From CAMYMQ01 sp963730305 (lineage in GTDB: Bacteria; Pseudomonadota; Alphaproteobacteria; Bin65): DNA of 64,000 bases. The notes beneath the pieces were generated by a model that saw only the letters and a program-made list of their open reading frames with translations, was not told the DNA's origin and ran no database searches. The stretch covers positions 1-64,000 of the forward strand of contig CAVSRB010000009.1 in assembly GCA_963730305.1 (NCBI GenBank), given 5' to 3'. The stretch's first letter is position 1. Each line of letters opens with the position of its first letter. A program made the translations under genes and the position numbers. Shown here piece by piece: positions 17,961 to 27,026 of the stretch.

Positions 17961-18807
17961 ATGACCGACACGTCCACGCAGCCCCTCGCCGGCAGAGCCG
18001 CCATCGTCACCGGCGGCGGGCGCGGGCTCGGCCGGGCCATGGCGCTCGGGCTGGCGCGTGCCGGCGCCGCCGTCGCCATCACCGCCGCGCGCGAGGCCGC
18101 CGAGGTCGAGCGGGTCGCCGCCGAGGCGGCCGAACTCGATCGCCGACGGGAGCAGCGCGCACCCCATCCTGCCGATCGTCGCCGACGTGACCCGCGACGC
18201 GGACTGCGCCCGGGTCGTGGCCGAGGCGATCGACCGCTTCGGCCGGCTCGACATCCTGGTCAACAACGCCGGCCGCGGCATGAAATATGTCAGCGACGCC
18301 TTCCTGACCGAGCCGACCCGCTTCTGGGAGACCGACCCGGACACCTGGCGGATGGTGATCGACACCAACGTCAACGGCCCGTTCCTGATGGCGCGCGCCG
18401 CCGTCCCGGCGATGATGGCGGGCGGCTGGGGCCGGATCGTCAACGTCTCGATGAGCCACGCGACCATGCGCCGACGCGGCTTCTCGCCCTACGGCCCGTC
18501 GAAAGCGGCGCTCGAATCGGAGACGGTGATCTGGGCGCAGGACCTCGCCGGCACCGGGGTCACGGTCAACGCGCTGCTGCCCGGCGGCGCGACCCTGACC
18601 GGGATGATCCCGGACGGCGTCGACGACACGGTGCGGGCGCGGCTGCTCGATCCGGCGATCATGGTGCCGCCGCTCCTGTGGCTCGTGTCGAACGCGGCGG
18701 ACGGGGTCACCGGCAAGCGTGTCGACGCCAGCCGCTGGCGCACCGACGTCGATCCGGCCGCCGCCGCGCGGGAGGCGGCCGAGGACGCCGGCTGGGGGCC
18801 GGCCTAG
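17961..18807 (+). CDS. Classical SDR oxidoreductase (frameshifted)
   Basis: Short-chain dehydrogenase/reductase, about 281 residues after repair. NAD(P)-binding TGGGRGLGRAM lies in frame 1; after about 18139 the protein goes on in the next frame with DILVNNAGRGMKY, the SMS serine and YGPSKAALESE (catalytic YxxxK), then PGGATLTGM. Removing one base in AACTCGATCGCC (18134-18145) joins the halves as AELIADGSSAHPILPIVADV. The inserted-base context (TCGATCG) is the same as in tadA. Function beyond oxidoreductase cannot be told. Confidence 0.85.
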
Positions 18808-18888
18808 CGTACGCGGAAATCGGCGCGGCGGCGCGCCGCGCCCTGCTAGGATGGGTCCGACGATCGGCAACCACGCGAAGCCCGGACC

Positions 18889-19263
18889 ATGACCCATCGC
18901 ATCGGCGCCGCGCTCTACATCCTGTGGGGCATCCTCCACATCGCGGCGGCCTGGGAGATCTACCGGCTCGCCCGGGACGTCGTCGCCGGACCAGTGCACG
19001 GGCGGGTCCTGCAGGCCGCCTTCTACCTGCTGGCCTTCTCGATCGCCGCCATCCTGGTCGCGGTCGTTCTCAACCTGAAGAACAACCGGGCCGGCTACTG
19101 GATCAACCTGGTCATGGTGTCGGTCGCCGATATCGGCTTCATCGTGTTCGTGCTGCTGCCGGGGCACGCGCCGGTCTGGCCCGGCCTGATCGGCCCGGTG
19201 CTGTGGCTGCTGGCGGCGGTCTTCAGCACCCTGGGCATCCTGCGCCACGAACCCGCGACCTGA
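18889..19263 (+). CDS. Small four-helix membrane protein, unknown function
   Basis: A 124-residue inner-membrane protein with four predicted helices: IGAALYILWGILHIAAAWEI, LQAAFYLLAFSIAAILVAVV, YWINLVMVSVADIGFIVFVL and IGPVLWLLAAVFSTLGI. High GC at third codon positions and a clean start support it as real. I do not recognise the family with certainty. It stands alone between an SDR gene and the convergent deacetylase fusion. Confidence 0.7.
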   Translation: MTHRIGAALYILWGILHIAAAWEIYRLARDVVAGPVHGRVLQAAFYLLAFSIAAILVAVVLNLKNNRAGYWINLVMVSVADIGFIVFVLLPGHAPVWPGLIGPVLWLLAAVFSTLGILRHEPAT

Positions 19264-19291
19264 GGCCCGCGACCGGCCGGCCGCGGATGCG

Positions 19292-21037
19292 TCACAACCC
19301 GCGGGTCAGCCCCGTGAAGAAGGCCCGCGCCCCGCGCCGGAGGTTGTGGACCGAATAGCCGCCCTCCTGGACCACCAATGTCGGCAGGCCCTGCCCGGCG
19401 ATTCGCTCGCCGATCGCGCGCATGCCCTGGGTAGTGACCAGGAAGGTCCCGGTCGGGTCGCCGCGCATGATGTCGAAGCCCAGCGACAGCACCAGCCAGG
19501 ACGGCTTGAACCGGCGGATCGCCTCCAGCGCCTCGTCGAGCGTCCGGAGATAGACGGCGTCGTCCGCGCCGGGCTTGAGCGGGAAGTTGCGGTTGAAGCC
19601 GAGGCCCGCTCCGTCGCCGCGTTCGTCGGCGAAGCCGGCGAAATAGGGATAGCAGTCGCGCGGATGGCCGTGGATCGAGACGGTCAGCACGTCGGCCCGC
19701 TCCCAGAAGATGTCCTGCGAGCCGTTGCCGTGGTGGTGGTCGATATCGAGCAGGGCGACCTTGCCGTGGGCCGACAGCCGGTGGGCGGCGATCGCCGCGT
19801 TGTTGAAGTAGCAGAAGCCGCCATAGACGGCGCGCTCGGCGTGGTGTCCCGGCGGCCGCAGCAGCGCGTAGGCGAGCCGCTCGCCGTCGCGGACCAGCTC
19901 GGCCGCGGTCAGCGCGCAGTCGACCGCGGCGCGCGCCGCCGGCCACGCGCTGGCGGTCAGCGGGGTGAAGGTGTCCATGCAGTAGTAGCCGGCGCGCATC
20001 GCCCGCTCGCGCGGCCGCCGCTCCGGATGGCGGACGGGAAAGATCTCCGGATAGATCAGGTCCTTGGGGCCGAGCTGCCGGCACACCGATTCCAGGTAGG
20101 AGACGAGGTGGCGGCTGTGGACGGCGCGGATCGCGTCGATGCCGAAGTGGCGCACCGGCCGCTGCTCGACCGGCAGCCCCTCCAGCCCGGCCTGGATCGC
20201 CCGCATCCGCACCGGCCGCTCGACATAGCCGCGGGTGCGCAGATGGTGGATCTCGTGGCGCTCGGCGACGACCAGCTTGAGCGGCCGCAGCCAGCCGGCG
20301 CCGGACCGAGCTCCCGACCGGGCCGGCGGCGGCTCGGGCTTGGCGTAGCGGGGTTCGCGCAGCCGCACCGGATCGTCGCGGAACGACCGGACCACGGCCT
20401 TCACGTGCGGGTCGTCGGGGGCCAGTCCGTACTTCCGGGTCAGGATCGCGCGCACGGCGCGGCGCGCCGTGTCCCGCCGCAGGGCCGTGTTCCGGCCGAG
20501 CCCGTCATAGACGAGGTAGAGCAGGTAGCTTTCCTTGGCCTCGGTGGTGCGCTCGTCGTAGAGGGTGCCGACGATCGGCCGCGCCCCATAGCGCTCGTAG
20601 AAGGCGAGCCGCTTGCGCTTGACCGGCAGCCAGGCCTGGTCGCCGGCCTCGGTCTTGGCCGGGTCGTCGGGCGGGACGTCGAGGAACAGCCCGCGCGCGC
20701 CGCGCCCGGCCATGGCCTCGCGGGCGGCCTCGTAGAGCGCGCCGCCGATGCCGCGCGCCGGCCGTTCCGGATCGCTCGCGATCCATTCGAGATAGCCGGC
20801 CCGCACGTCCGGGAAGTAGAGGATGTAGGCGAAGCCGAGGATGCGGCGGCGGTCGTCTTCGGCGATCAGCAGGATCGGCTCGACCTGGCCGGTGGCGGGG
20901 ACGGCGAGCTGGGCGGCGATCCGCGCGCCGCCGTCGGGATCGTAGTCGAAGGCGCGCGCGAAGACCGCGGCGACGCCGTCCATGGCGCGATGGTCGGCGT
21001 CGGTCTCGACGGCGTAGAGACGGCGGATACGGAACAT
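19292..21037 (-). CDS. GNAT acetyltransferase-histone deacetylase family fusion
   Basis: A 581-residue protein with two opposing activities predicted. Residues about 1-190 form a GNAT domain (ILGFAYILYF, then ARGIGGALYEAAREA for acetyl-CoA binding). Residues about 240-581 form a class II-type histone deacetylase/acetylpolyamine amidohydrolase domain with RPPGHHAE, GFCYFNNAAIAAH, LLDIDHHHGNG and the late VVQEGGYS; the zinc ligands (Asp, His, Asp) and catalytic His pair are all present. No frameshift or gap lies between the domains. Bacterial members act on acetylated polyamines, lysines or small amides. The fused GNAT may bind the same acetylated target. Confidence 0.88.
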   Translation of the reverse strand: MFRIRRLYAVETDADHRAMDGVAAVFARAFDYDPDGGARIAAQLAVPATGQVEPILLIAEDDRRRILGFAYILYFPDVRAGYLEWIASDPERPARGIGGALYEAAREAMAGRGARGLFLDVPPDDPAKTEAGDQAWLPVKRKRLAFYERYGARPIVGTLYDERTTEAKESYLLYLVYDGLGRNTALRRDTARRAVRAILTRKYGLAPDDPHVKAVVRSFRDDPVRLREPRYAKPEPPPARSGARSGAGWLRPLKLVVAERHEIHHLRTRGYVERPVRMRAIQAGLEGLPVEQRPVRHFGIDAIRAVHSRHLVSYLESVCRQLGPKDLIYPEIFPVRHPERRPRERAMRAGYYCMDTFTPLTASAWPAARAAVDCALTAAELVRDGERLAYALLRPPGHHAERAVYGGFCYFNNAAIAAHRLSAHGKVALLDIDHHHGNGSQDIFWERADVLTVSIHGHPRDCYPYFAGFADERGDGAGLGFNRNFPLKPGADDAVYLRTLDEALEAIRRFKPSWLVLSLGFDIMRGDPTGTFLVTTQGMRAIGERIAGQGLPTLVVQEGGYSVHNLRRGARAFFTGLTRGL

Positions 21038-21079
21038 CGCGCATGATATCCGGATCGCGGTCCGCCCGCGCGGGGGAAA

Positions 21080-21700
21080 TCAGGCGTCGGCCGGCGCGAA
21101 CAGCAGTTCGAGAAAGGTCCGGTAGTGGCCGGTCTGCACGGCGAGCAGGCCGGGTTCCTTGAGCGTCTTCGACATGATGAAGGCGCCCTCGAAGACGACC
21201 GTGAGCATGTCGGCGAGCGCTTCGGGATCGACCGCGACGCGCGGCGGATAGCGCTCGGCGAGGGCGCGGAACTTGTCGCCCAGGCGCCGGCGCCATTCGA
21301 GCATCGTGTCGACGATGACCTGGTGGGTAACTTCGTCGAACAGGCCGCCCTCGTAGACGTAGGAGGCGAACAGGCAGCCCGGGTAGGGCTCGGTCAGGCC
21401 TTCCGCCTCCTCCTGGAACAGGCCGACGAAGACCAGCATCTGCTGCAGCGGGTCGCTGGTCAGCTTCTCGGCGCGGGCCATCTTGGCGTCGAGATGCGCG
21501 AGGTCCGCGGCGGCGAACCGTTCGACCAGGGACCGGGCCAGCGCCGCCTTGGTGTCGAAGTGATAGAAGAAGCTGCCCTTGGTGATCTCGGCCCGGTCGA
21601 TGATCTTGTCCACCGAGGTTGCGGCGAAGCCCTGCTCCAGGATCAGCGCCTCGGCGCTGTCCATGATCTTCTCCCGCGTCTTCGCCCCGCTTCGCGCCAT
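21080..21700 (-). CDS. TetR/AcrR-family repressor
   Basis: A 206-residue TetR regulator. The N-terminal helix-turn-helix is REKIMDSAEALILEQGFAAT with SVDKIIDRAEITKGSFFYHF, the classical TetR signature. The C-terminal region resembles TetR_C domains of the AcuR/YxaF type (PGCLFASYVYEGGLF). The ATG at 21700 has GGGGA upstream at good spacing; an earlier ATG at 21727 overlaps the operator-like sequence. Divergent from a methyltransferase gene, with two related palindromes between them, so it most likely represses both. Confidence 0.9.
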   Translation of the reverse strand: MARSGAKTREKIMDSAEALILEQGFAATSVDKIIDRAEITKGSFFYHFDTKAALARSLVERFAAADLAHLDAKMARAEKLTSDPLQQMLVFVGLFQEEAEGLTEPYPGCLFASYVYEGGLFDEVTHQVIVDTMLEWRRRLGDKFRALAERYPPRVAVDPEALADMLTVVFEGAFIMSKTLKEPGLLAVQTGHYRTFLELLFAPADA

Positions 21701-21725
21701 TCGATTCCCCGTTTCGGCCGTTTCC

Positions 21726-21739
21726 ATACCATATAGTAT
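21726..21739. promoter_or_regulatory. Candidate TetR operator 1 (autoregulatory)
   Basis: ATAC-CATATA-GTAT palindrome directly upstream of the tetR start. It carries the same ATACC/GTAT core as the stronger operator at 21864-21895, which supports a common binding protein. Confidence 0.45.
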
Positions 21740-21863
21740 AAATTTCTAATATGGCAACGCCTCATCGCGCTGCCGTGTAATCGATATGATTTTAATGGCA
21801 ATAATTATGACCTCTTAGGAGCGTCTGGAGAATCGGGTTGACTCCAAAGGTTCCCTCATGTTT

Positions 21864-21895
21864 CTTATTTATACCGACTGATTGGTATAAATAAG
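21864..21895. promoter_or_regulatory. TetR operator 2, 12-bp perfect arms over the ribosome binding site
   Basis: CTTATTTATACC and GGTATAAATAAG are exact reverse complements separated by 8 bases (GACTGATT). The right arm ends inside the AAGGAGG ribosome binding site of the methyltransferase gene (start 21906). The A/T-rich palindrome is far from the base composition around it. Most likely the TetR binding site; in RNA the same sequence could form a hairpin that hides the ribosome binding site. Confidence 0.75.
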
Positions 21896-21905
21896 GAGGC
21901 ATGAA

Positions 21906-23003
21906 ATGCTTGCAGTCGCGGAACAGGAACAGCCCGTCGTGGACGCGGCGGCTGCGGAACGCTTCGCCGAGCGCCTGCTCGGCATCCTCAATGACGGTAC
22001 CTTCTCGCTGATGATCTCGATCGGCCACCGGACGGGGCTGTTCGACACCATGGCCGAGTTGCCGCCGGCGACGCCGGTCGGCATCGCCGAGGCCGCGGGG
22101 TTGAACGAGCGCTACGTCCGGGAATGGCTGGGCGCGATGACGGTAAGCGGGTTCGTCACCCATGACCCGGCGGCGGGCACCTACGCCCTGCCGCCGGAGC
22201 ATGCGGCCTCGCTGACCCGCGCGTCGGCCGAGGGCAACATGGCGGTGTTCGCCCAGTATGTCGGCCAGCTCGGCGCGGTCGAGGACGACGTGGTCGACCG
22301 CTTCCGCAACGGCGGCGGCGTGCCCTACGACCGCTATCAACGCTTCCACGAGATCATGGCCGAGGACAGCGGCCAGACCGTGCTGCCGGCGCTGAAGGAC
22401 CACATCCTGCCGCTGGTCCCCGGCCTGACCGAGCGGCTCGAGGCCGGCATTGCCGTGCTCGACGCCGGTTGCGGCCGGGGCAAGGCGGTCAACCTGATGG
22501 CCGGCTGGTTCCCCGCGAGCCGGTTCGTCGGCCTCGACCTGTCGGCGGAGGCGACCGCCTACGCCAACGACGAGGCCAGGGCCCAGGGCAACGCCAACGC
22601 GAGCTTCGCCGCCCGCGACCTGAGCAACTTCGACGAGACCGCGGAGCCGGGGGCCTACGACCTCGTCACCACCTTCGACGCGGTCCACGACCAGGCGGCG
22701 CCGCTCAAGCTGCTCAAGGGCATCCGCCGGACGCTCAAGCCCGACGGGGTCTACATCGCCCAGGACATCGGCGGGTCGAGCCACCACCACGGCAACATGG
22801 ACCACCCGATGGGGCCGCTGCTCTACACCGTCTCGTGCATGCACTGCATGACCGTGTCGCTCGCCCAGGGCGGCGAGGGGCTCGGCGCGATGTGGGGCAA
22901 GGAAAAGGCGCTCGAGTATTTCGCGGCGGCGGGCTTCTCGTCGGTCGAGGTCCACACGCTCGAGCACGACCCGCAGAACTACTACTACGTCTGCCGGCCG
23001 TGA
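21906..23003 (+). CDS. Class I SAM-dependent methyltransferase (Rv2258c-like)
   Basis: A 365-residue methyltransferase. The N-terminal winged-helix-like part (TPVGIAEAAGLNERYVREWL, about residues 58-77) resembles the dimerisation/substrate domain of Rv2258c-type enzymes; the SAM-binding domain follows with VLDAGCGRGKAVNLMA, FVGLDLS and LVTTFDAVHDQAAP. SD AAGGAGG overlaps a strong TetR palindrome, so expression is probably induced by the TetR ligand. Substrate unknown; a role in detoxifying a small molecule is plausible but inferred. Confidence 0.85.
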   Translation: MLAVAEQEQPVVDAAAAERFAERLLGILNDGTFSLMISIGHRTGLFDTMAELPPATPVGIAEAAGLNERYVREWLGAMTVSGFVTHDPAAGTYALPPEHAASLTRASAEGNMAVFAQYVGQLGAVEDDVVDRFRNGGGVPYDRYQRFHEIMAEDSGQTVLPALKDHILPLVPGLTERLEAGIAVLDAGCGRGKAVNLMAGWFPASRFVGLDLSAEATAYANDEARAQGNANASFAARDLSNFDETAEPGAYDLVTTFDAVHDQAAPLKLLKGIRRTLKPDGVYIAQDIGGSSHHHGNMDHPMGPLLYTVSCMHCMTVSLAQGGEGLGAMWGKEKALEYFAAAGFSSVEVHTLEHDPQNYYYVCRP

Positions 23004-23016
23004 AAACCCGGCTGGC

Positions 23017-23126
23017 CCCTCGATACGGGCGGCATTCGCCGCCCCACTCGGGGTGAGGGCATGAATTTGTGCCAGCCAATCCCTCATCCCGAGTAGCCCC
23101 GGCGACAGTCGGGGCGTATCGAGGGA
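23017..23126. repeat. Intergenic inverted repeat (CCCTCGATACG type)
   Basis: Outer arms CCCTCGATACG and CGTATCGAGGG, inner arms ACTCGGGGTGAGGG and CCCTCATCCCGAGT, forming a long imperfect palindrome between the methyltransferase and the antiporter. It occupies most of the 215-base gap. It is related in style to the element at 63472-63580. Confidence 0.7.
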
Positions 23127-23218
23127 CCTTCACCCCGGCACGCGACCACCCCCGGCGCTTGCCGTGCGCGGCCCTGGCGGCTAGGAACGGCTGCCAGCCC
23201 GCCGCCCCCGGAGACGCC

Positions 23219-24475
23219 ATGAGCGCCGCCTTCGACATCATCGCGATCCTGTTCGGCCTGACGGCGCTGTTCGCCTTCGTGAACCACAAGCTGATCCGCC
23301 TGCCGATGACCATCGGCATGCTGCTGATCGGGCTGGTGTCGTCGCTGCTGATCGTCGTCTTCGACGCGGCCTATCCCGGCGTCGACGTCGCCGACACGCT
23401 GGCGCAGCTGATGCGCCAGATCGACTTCTACGAGACCCTGATGCAGGGCATGCTCGGCTTCCTGCTGTTCGCCGGCGCCCTCCACGTCGACCTCAAGGAC
23501 CTGATGGCGCGGCGCTACGCGATCACGATCATGGCCACGCTCGGCGTGCTGGTCTCGACCTTCCTGGTCGGCACCGGGGCCTACTACGTCTTCCAGGCGC
23601 TGGGCGTCGCGGTGCCCTATGCGGTCTGCCTGGTGTTCGGCGCGCTGATCTCGCCGACCGACCCGGTCGCCGTGCTCGGCGTGCTCAAGAACCTGCGGAT
23701 ACCGGCCAACCTGCGCGCCAAGATCGCGGGCGAGTCGCTGTTCAACGACGGGGTCGGCGTCGTCGTCTTCGCCATCGTCGGCGCGATCGCCTTCCAGACG
23801 ACCGGCGAGCCGGTCACCGCCGGGTCGGTCGGCATCCTGTTCCTGCGCGAGGCGGTCGGCGGCATCGTGCTCGGCCTGGTCACCGGCGGGATCGTCCATG
23901 TCGCGATGCGCCGGATCGACGAATATGTCGTCGAGATCATGATGACCATCGCCCTGGTCACGGTCACGTTCGCCGTCGCCCGGCACCTCCACGTCTCCGG
24001 CCTGATCGCCGTGGTCGTCGCCGGCCTCTTGATCGGCAATATCGGGCTCGACAAGGCGATGAGCCCGAAGACGCAGGAGCACCTGCACAATTTCTGGACC
24101 CTGATCGACGAGATCCTCAACGCGATCCTGTTCCTGCTGATCGGGCTGGAGGTGATCGTGCTCGGATTCCACGTCCCGCACCTGATCGCGGGCGCGCTCG
24201 CCATCCCGCTGGTGCTGTTCGCGCGCTGGATCAGCGTCGGCGCGTCGATCGCCCTGCTGCGGCCGTTCCGCACCTTCACCAAGGGCTCGATCGCCGTGCT
24301 GACCTGGGGCGGGCTGCGCGGCGGCATCTCGGTCGCGCTGGCCCTTTCGCTGCCGGCGACGGCGGAGAAGCCCGTGATCCTCGCCGCGACCTTCGTGGTC
24401 GTGATCTTCTCCGTGGTCGTCCAGGGCCTGACCATCGAACGCCTGATCCGCCGGGTGGTCCCGGGGGCGGGGTAG
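23219..24475 (+). CDS. CPA1-family Na+(K+)/H+ antiporter
   Basis: A 418-residue NhaP/CPA1 cation-proton antiporter with about twelve helices. The ion-site helix pair is seen as ALISPTDPVAVLGVLK and AGESLFNDGVGVVVF (ND motif), and AVLTWGGLRGGISVALALSL is the arginine-containing helix typical of the family. It exchanges sodium or potassium for protons at the inner membrane. The ATG is preceded by GGAGACGCC. No partner genes nearby, so it is probably expressed alone. Confidence 0.92.
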   Translation: MSAAFDIIAILFGLTALFAFVNHKLIRLPMTIGMLLIGLVSSLLIVVFDAAYPGVDVADTLAQLMRQIDFYETLMQGMLGFLLFAGALHVDLKDLMARRYAITIMATLGVLVSTFLVGTGAYYVFQALGVAVPYAVCLVFGALISPTDPVAVLGVLKNLRIPANLRAKIAGESLFNDGVGVVVFAIVGAIAFQTTGEPVTAGSVGILFLREAVGGIVLGLVTGGIVHVAMRRIDEYVVEIMMTIALVTVTFAVARHLHVSGLIAVVVAGLLIGNIGLDKAMSPKTQEHLHNFWTLIDEILNAILFLLIGLEVIVLGFHVPHLIAGALAIPLVLFARWISVGASIALLRPFRTFTKGSIAVLTWGGLRGGISVALALSLPATAEKPVILAATFVVVIFSVVVQGLTIERLIRRVVPGAG

Positions 24476-24510
24476 GCACGCCCGGACCGTCGCCGCCGGC
24501 ATGGAGCCTG

Positions 24511-24590
24511 TCGTCTCACGCTGCAGGCGCGGCAGAAGAGGGCGGTCTCGCCCGACTTCTTCTTGCCGAGCATCAGCCTTCCGATGGCGT
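24511..24590. repeat. Dispersed GGCAGAAGAGGGCGG repeat, copy A (core only)
   Basis: Core of a repeat found at least four times in the window (also in 37992-38233, 42988-43172 and 61150-61228): CTCACGCTGCA, then GGCAGAAGAGGGCGG, then CTTCTTCTTGCCGAG and CAGCCTTCCGATGGCG. The GGCAG/CTTGCCGAG arms can pair. This copy lacks the outer CCGGGG arms seen in copies B and C. Confidence 0.65.
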
Positions 24591-24627
24591 GTGCCGGCGT
24601 TGGCGACCACGCTGACTGCTTGCCTTG

Positions 24628-25092
24628 CTACGCCGGCTTGAACACCATCAGCCAGACGATGCCGAGCACGGCGGCGAAGGCCGGCCAGCCGAGCCAGAAC
24701 CAGGCGCGCATGATCGCGAAGTAGCGCGGCGGCAGCCCGGTGCCGGCGGCGACGGCGTCGCGGGCGAGGCGGGCGGCGCGCGCCTGCAGCCACACCACCG
24801 GCAGCCAGCAGGCGCCGGTGACCAGGTAGAGCACGAGCGTCCACAGGATCCAGCCGGACAGGATCGGGTAGCCCAGGATCAGCGCCATCCAGATCCCGGT
24901 GACCGGCTGGACGATCACGGCGGGCGTGGTGAACAGGGTGTCGGCGAGGACGACGTGGCGCGCGGTCACCGCGATCGCGCGCGGGTCGCCGCTGCGGTGG
25001 GCGGTCCACATGAAGAAGGCGGTGCCCAGACCGGTGCCGAGCAGCAGGGTCGCGCTGACGATGTGGACCAGCTTGAGCCAGAGCAGCTCCAT
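24628..25092 (-). CDS. DUF2269-type integral membrane protein
   Basis: A 154-residue membrane protein with four to five helices. The opening LLWLKLVHIVSATLLLGTGLG and FFMWTAHRSGDP are typical of DUF2269 proteins, whose function is not known. It starts 8 bases after the SDR-DoxX gene ends and is almost certainly in the same operon; pairing of DUF2269 with NAD-epimerase/DoxX proteins is common, suggesting a joint, perhaps redox- or quinone-linked, membrane role. Confidence 0.82.
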   Translation of the reverse strand: MELLWLKLVHIVSATLLLGTGLGTAFFMWTAHRSGDPRAIAVTARHVVLADTLFTTPAVIVQPVTGIWMALILGYPILSGWILWTLVLYLVTGACWLPVVWLQARAARLARDAVAAGTGLPPRYFAIMRAWFWLGWPAFAAVLGIVWLMVFKPA

Positions 25093-25100
25093 CGCAAGCC

Positions 25101-26402
25101 TCAGCGGTCGCGGGCGAGCGCCGCCAGCGCCAGGGTCGCGGCGAAGGCGGGCAGGTTCTTGGACAAGGGCCCGAGCGCGTGGAGCCACAGGCCGGGCTGG
25201 ACCAGGGTGACGACCAGCGTGTAACCGGTGATCACGGCGAGCGACAGCAGCGCCACCGCCCGCACCCGGTAGCCGGCGACCAGCGCCAGCGCGATCGCCA
25301 GGTCAAGGGCGCAGGCGGCGTAGAGCAGGGCGCCGGCATGGTGCAGGGTCAGCCCCCACACCGCGAGGCTCGGCGCCCAGCCGGCGATCACCCCCGGTTG
25401 CAGCCCGGCCAGGCCGCTGAGCAGCCACATCAGCGCCAACGCCCAGCGTAGCACCGGCCGCAGCGCGTAGAGCCGCGCGTGCCACAGGTCCTGGCTCTGC
25501 GCCGGCATCCCGGCGAGCCCCTCGGCGAAGCTGCGGGGCACCACCCCGGTCGCCGCCGTCATCGGGCCGGGGTCGGCGGTGTTGCCCTGGGCGAGCATGC
25601 GCAGGGCGGTGGTGTTCAGCGGGCCGCCACCGGTCGGGCCGCCGGTCAGGTCGCCGATCCGCGCCGCCGCGGCGCACAGCCATACCGGCACGCGCAGGGG
25701 CCGCGCCGGCGGCAGGCCCAGCCAGGCGCGATAGCCGGCGAGCATGTCGCGGGCGGTCACCGGCGCCGGGCCGGCGACGTCGAGGGTCATGCGCTTCGGC
25801 CCGTCGGGGTCGAGGCAGCGCAGCACCACCGCGCACAAGTCGTCCATGTGGACCAGCGACAGTTGCTGGTTGCCGTCGCCGACGGTCGGGGTGACCCAGG
25901 GCAGCGCCGCGAGGGCGCGGAACAGCGCGGTGCCGCCATAGCCGCCGGCGGCGTAGACCACCGAGGGGCGGAGCACGACCCAGTCGAGGTCGAGCCCGGC
26001 CAGATGGGCGTCGCCCGCCGCCTTGGTCGCGGCGTAGGCGGTGCCGGCCTCGTCGCCCGCGCCGAGGGCGGAGATCTGGACGATGCGGCGGACGCCGGCC
26101 GCGGCGCAGGCGTCGAACAGGGCGGCGGGCGCGCGGTGGTGGACGGCGTCGAGGGTGGCGGCGCGGGCGTGGAGCAGGCCGGCGGCGTTGACCACCGCGT
26201 CGATACCGGCGAGGCGCGGGCGCCAGACCGCCGGGTCGGTGTCGCGGCGCAGGTCGCAGGCGACCGCGTCGAGCCCGGGCCACTGCCGCCGGAACCGCGC
26301 CGGGTCCCTGACCGCGGCGACGACCTCGTGGCCGGCGCGGGCCAGCGCGGCGACGACGTAGCCGCCGATGAAACCGCCGGCCCCGGTTACCAGCACGCGC
26401 AT
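25101..26402 (-). CDS. NAD(P)-binding SDR fused to a DoxX-like membrane domain
   Basis: A 433-residue fusion. Residues 1 to about 290 form an atypical SDR/NmrA-like domain with GAGGFIGGYVV for nucleotide binding and YAATKAAGD in the catalytic region. From about 305 to the end lie four helices resembling DoxX (LRWALALMWLLSGLAGL, LLYAACALDLAIALALVAGY, VALLSLAVITGYTLVVTLV). The fusion is known in proteobacteria; substrate is unknown. Start may be 26402 or, three codons earlier, 26411. First gene of a two-gene operon with the DUF2269 protein. Confidence 0.85.
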   Translation of the reverse strand: MRVLVTGAGGFIGGYVVAALARAGHEVVAAVRDPARFRRQWPGLDAVACDLRRDTDPAVWRPRLAGIDAVVNAAGLLHARAATLDAVHHRAPAALFDACAAAGVRRIVQISALGAGDEAGTAYAATKAAGDAHLAGLDLDWVVLRPSVVYAAGGYGGTALFRALAALPWVTPTVGDGNQQLSLVHMDDLCAVVLRCLDPDGPKRMTLDVAGPAPVTARDMLAGYRAWLGLPPARPLRVPVWLCAAAARIGDLTGGPTGGGPLNTTALRMLAQGNTADPGPMTAATGVVPRSFAEGLAGMPAQSQDLWHARLYALRPVLRWALALMWLLSGLAGLQPGVIAGWAPSLAVWGLTLHHAGALLYAACALDLAIALALVAGYRVRAVALLSLAVITGYTLVVTLVQPGLWLHALGPLSKNLPAFAATLALAALARDR

Positions 26403-26510
26403 CGCCGACACCCGCTCCCGACCGTTCGCAGACGAGACCCCGAAGGCACAAAAGAGAACGCGCCCACGTCGAAGACGCGAGCGCGTTCGCTCATGACAAT
26501 GATGGCCGGG

Positions 26511-27026
26511 TTAGGGAAGAACGACCCGGTCGATCACGTGGATGGTGCCGTTGGTGGCGTCGATGTCCGGCTTCGTCACCTTGGCGGGGCCGAAGAAGAT
26601 GCCCTTGTCGGGATCGATGCCATTCACCTCGATCACGCGGCCAGCCATGGTCGAGACCGGCCGGCGCCCGTTCAGGACGTCGGCCGTGGTCAGCTTGCCC
26701 TTGAGGATGTGGTTGGCCACCAGCGCCCTGAGCTTGGCCCGGTTCTCCGGCCGCATCAGCGACTGGAAGCTGCCCTTGGGCAACCGGCTGAAGGCGCCGT
26801 CGGTCGGCGCGAACACCGCGATCGGCCCCTTGCCTTCGAGCGTGGCCATCATGCCCGTCGCCTTCGCCGCCGCGAGGAAATTCTTGAACGTGCCGATGGA
26901 GGCCAGCGTTTGCGCGACGTTGCCGCTCGGCTTCAGAACGGAGCCCTGCATGTTGGCGCACGAAGCCACGACCAGCACGATAGCGAACATGCCGGCCGCT
27001 CGCGCGACACCCCTTACCTTCTGCAT
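26511..27026 (-). CDS. Fasciclin (FAS1) domain lipoprotein
   Basis: A 171-residue envelope protein. The signal sequence MQKVRGVARAAGMFAIVLVV is followed by the lipobox VASC, so Cys is probably lipidated. One FAS1 domain follows, with FAPTDGAFSRLP (H1 motif) and NGTIHVIDRVVLP (H2 motif) at the very C terminus; FAS1 domains mediate adhesion or protein contacts. The ATG has AAGGAG upstream. It stands alone before a gene-poor stretch. Confidence 0.9.
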   Translation of the reverse strand: MQKVRGVARAAGMFAIVLVVASCANMQGSVLKPSGNVAQTLASIGTFKNFLAAAKATGMMATLEGKGPIAVFAPTDGAFSRLPKGSFQSLMRPENRAKLRALVANHILKGKLTTADVLNGRRPVSTMAGRVIEVNGIDPDKGIFFGPAKVTKPDIDATNGTIHVIDRVVLP

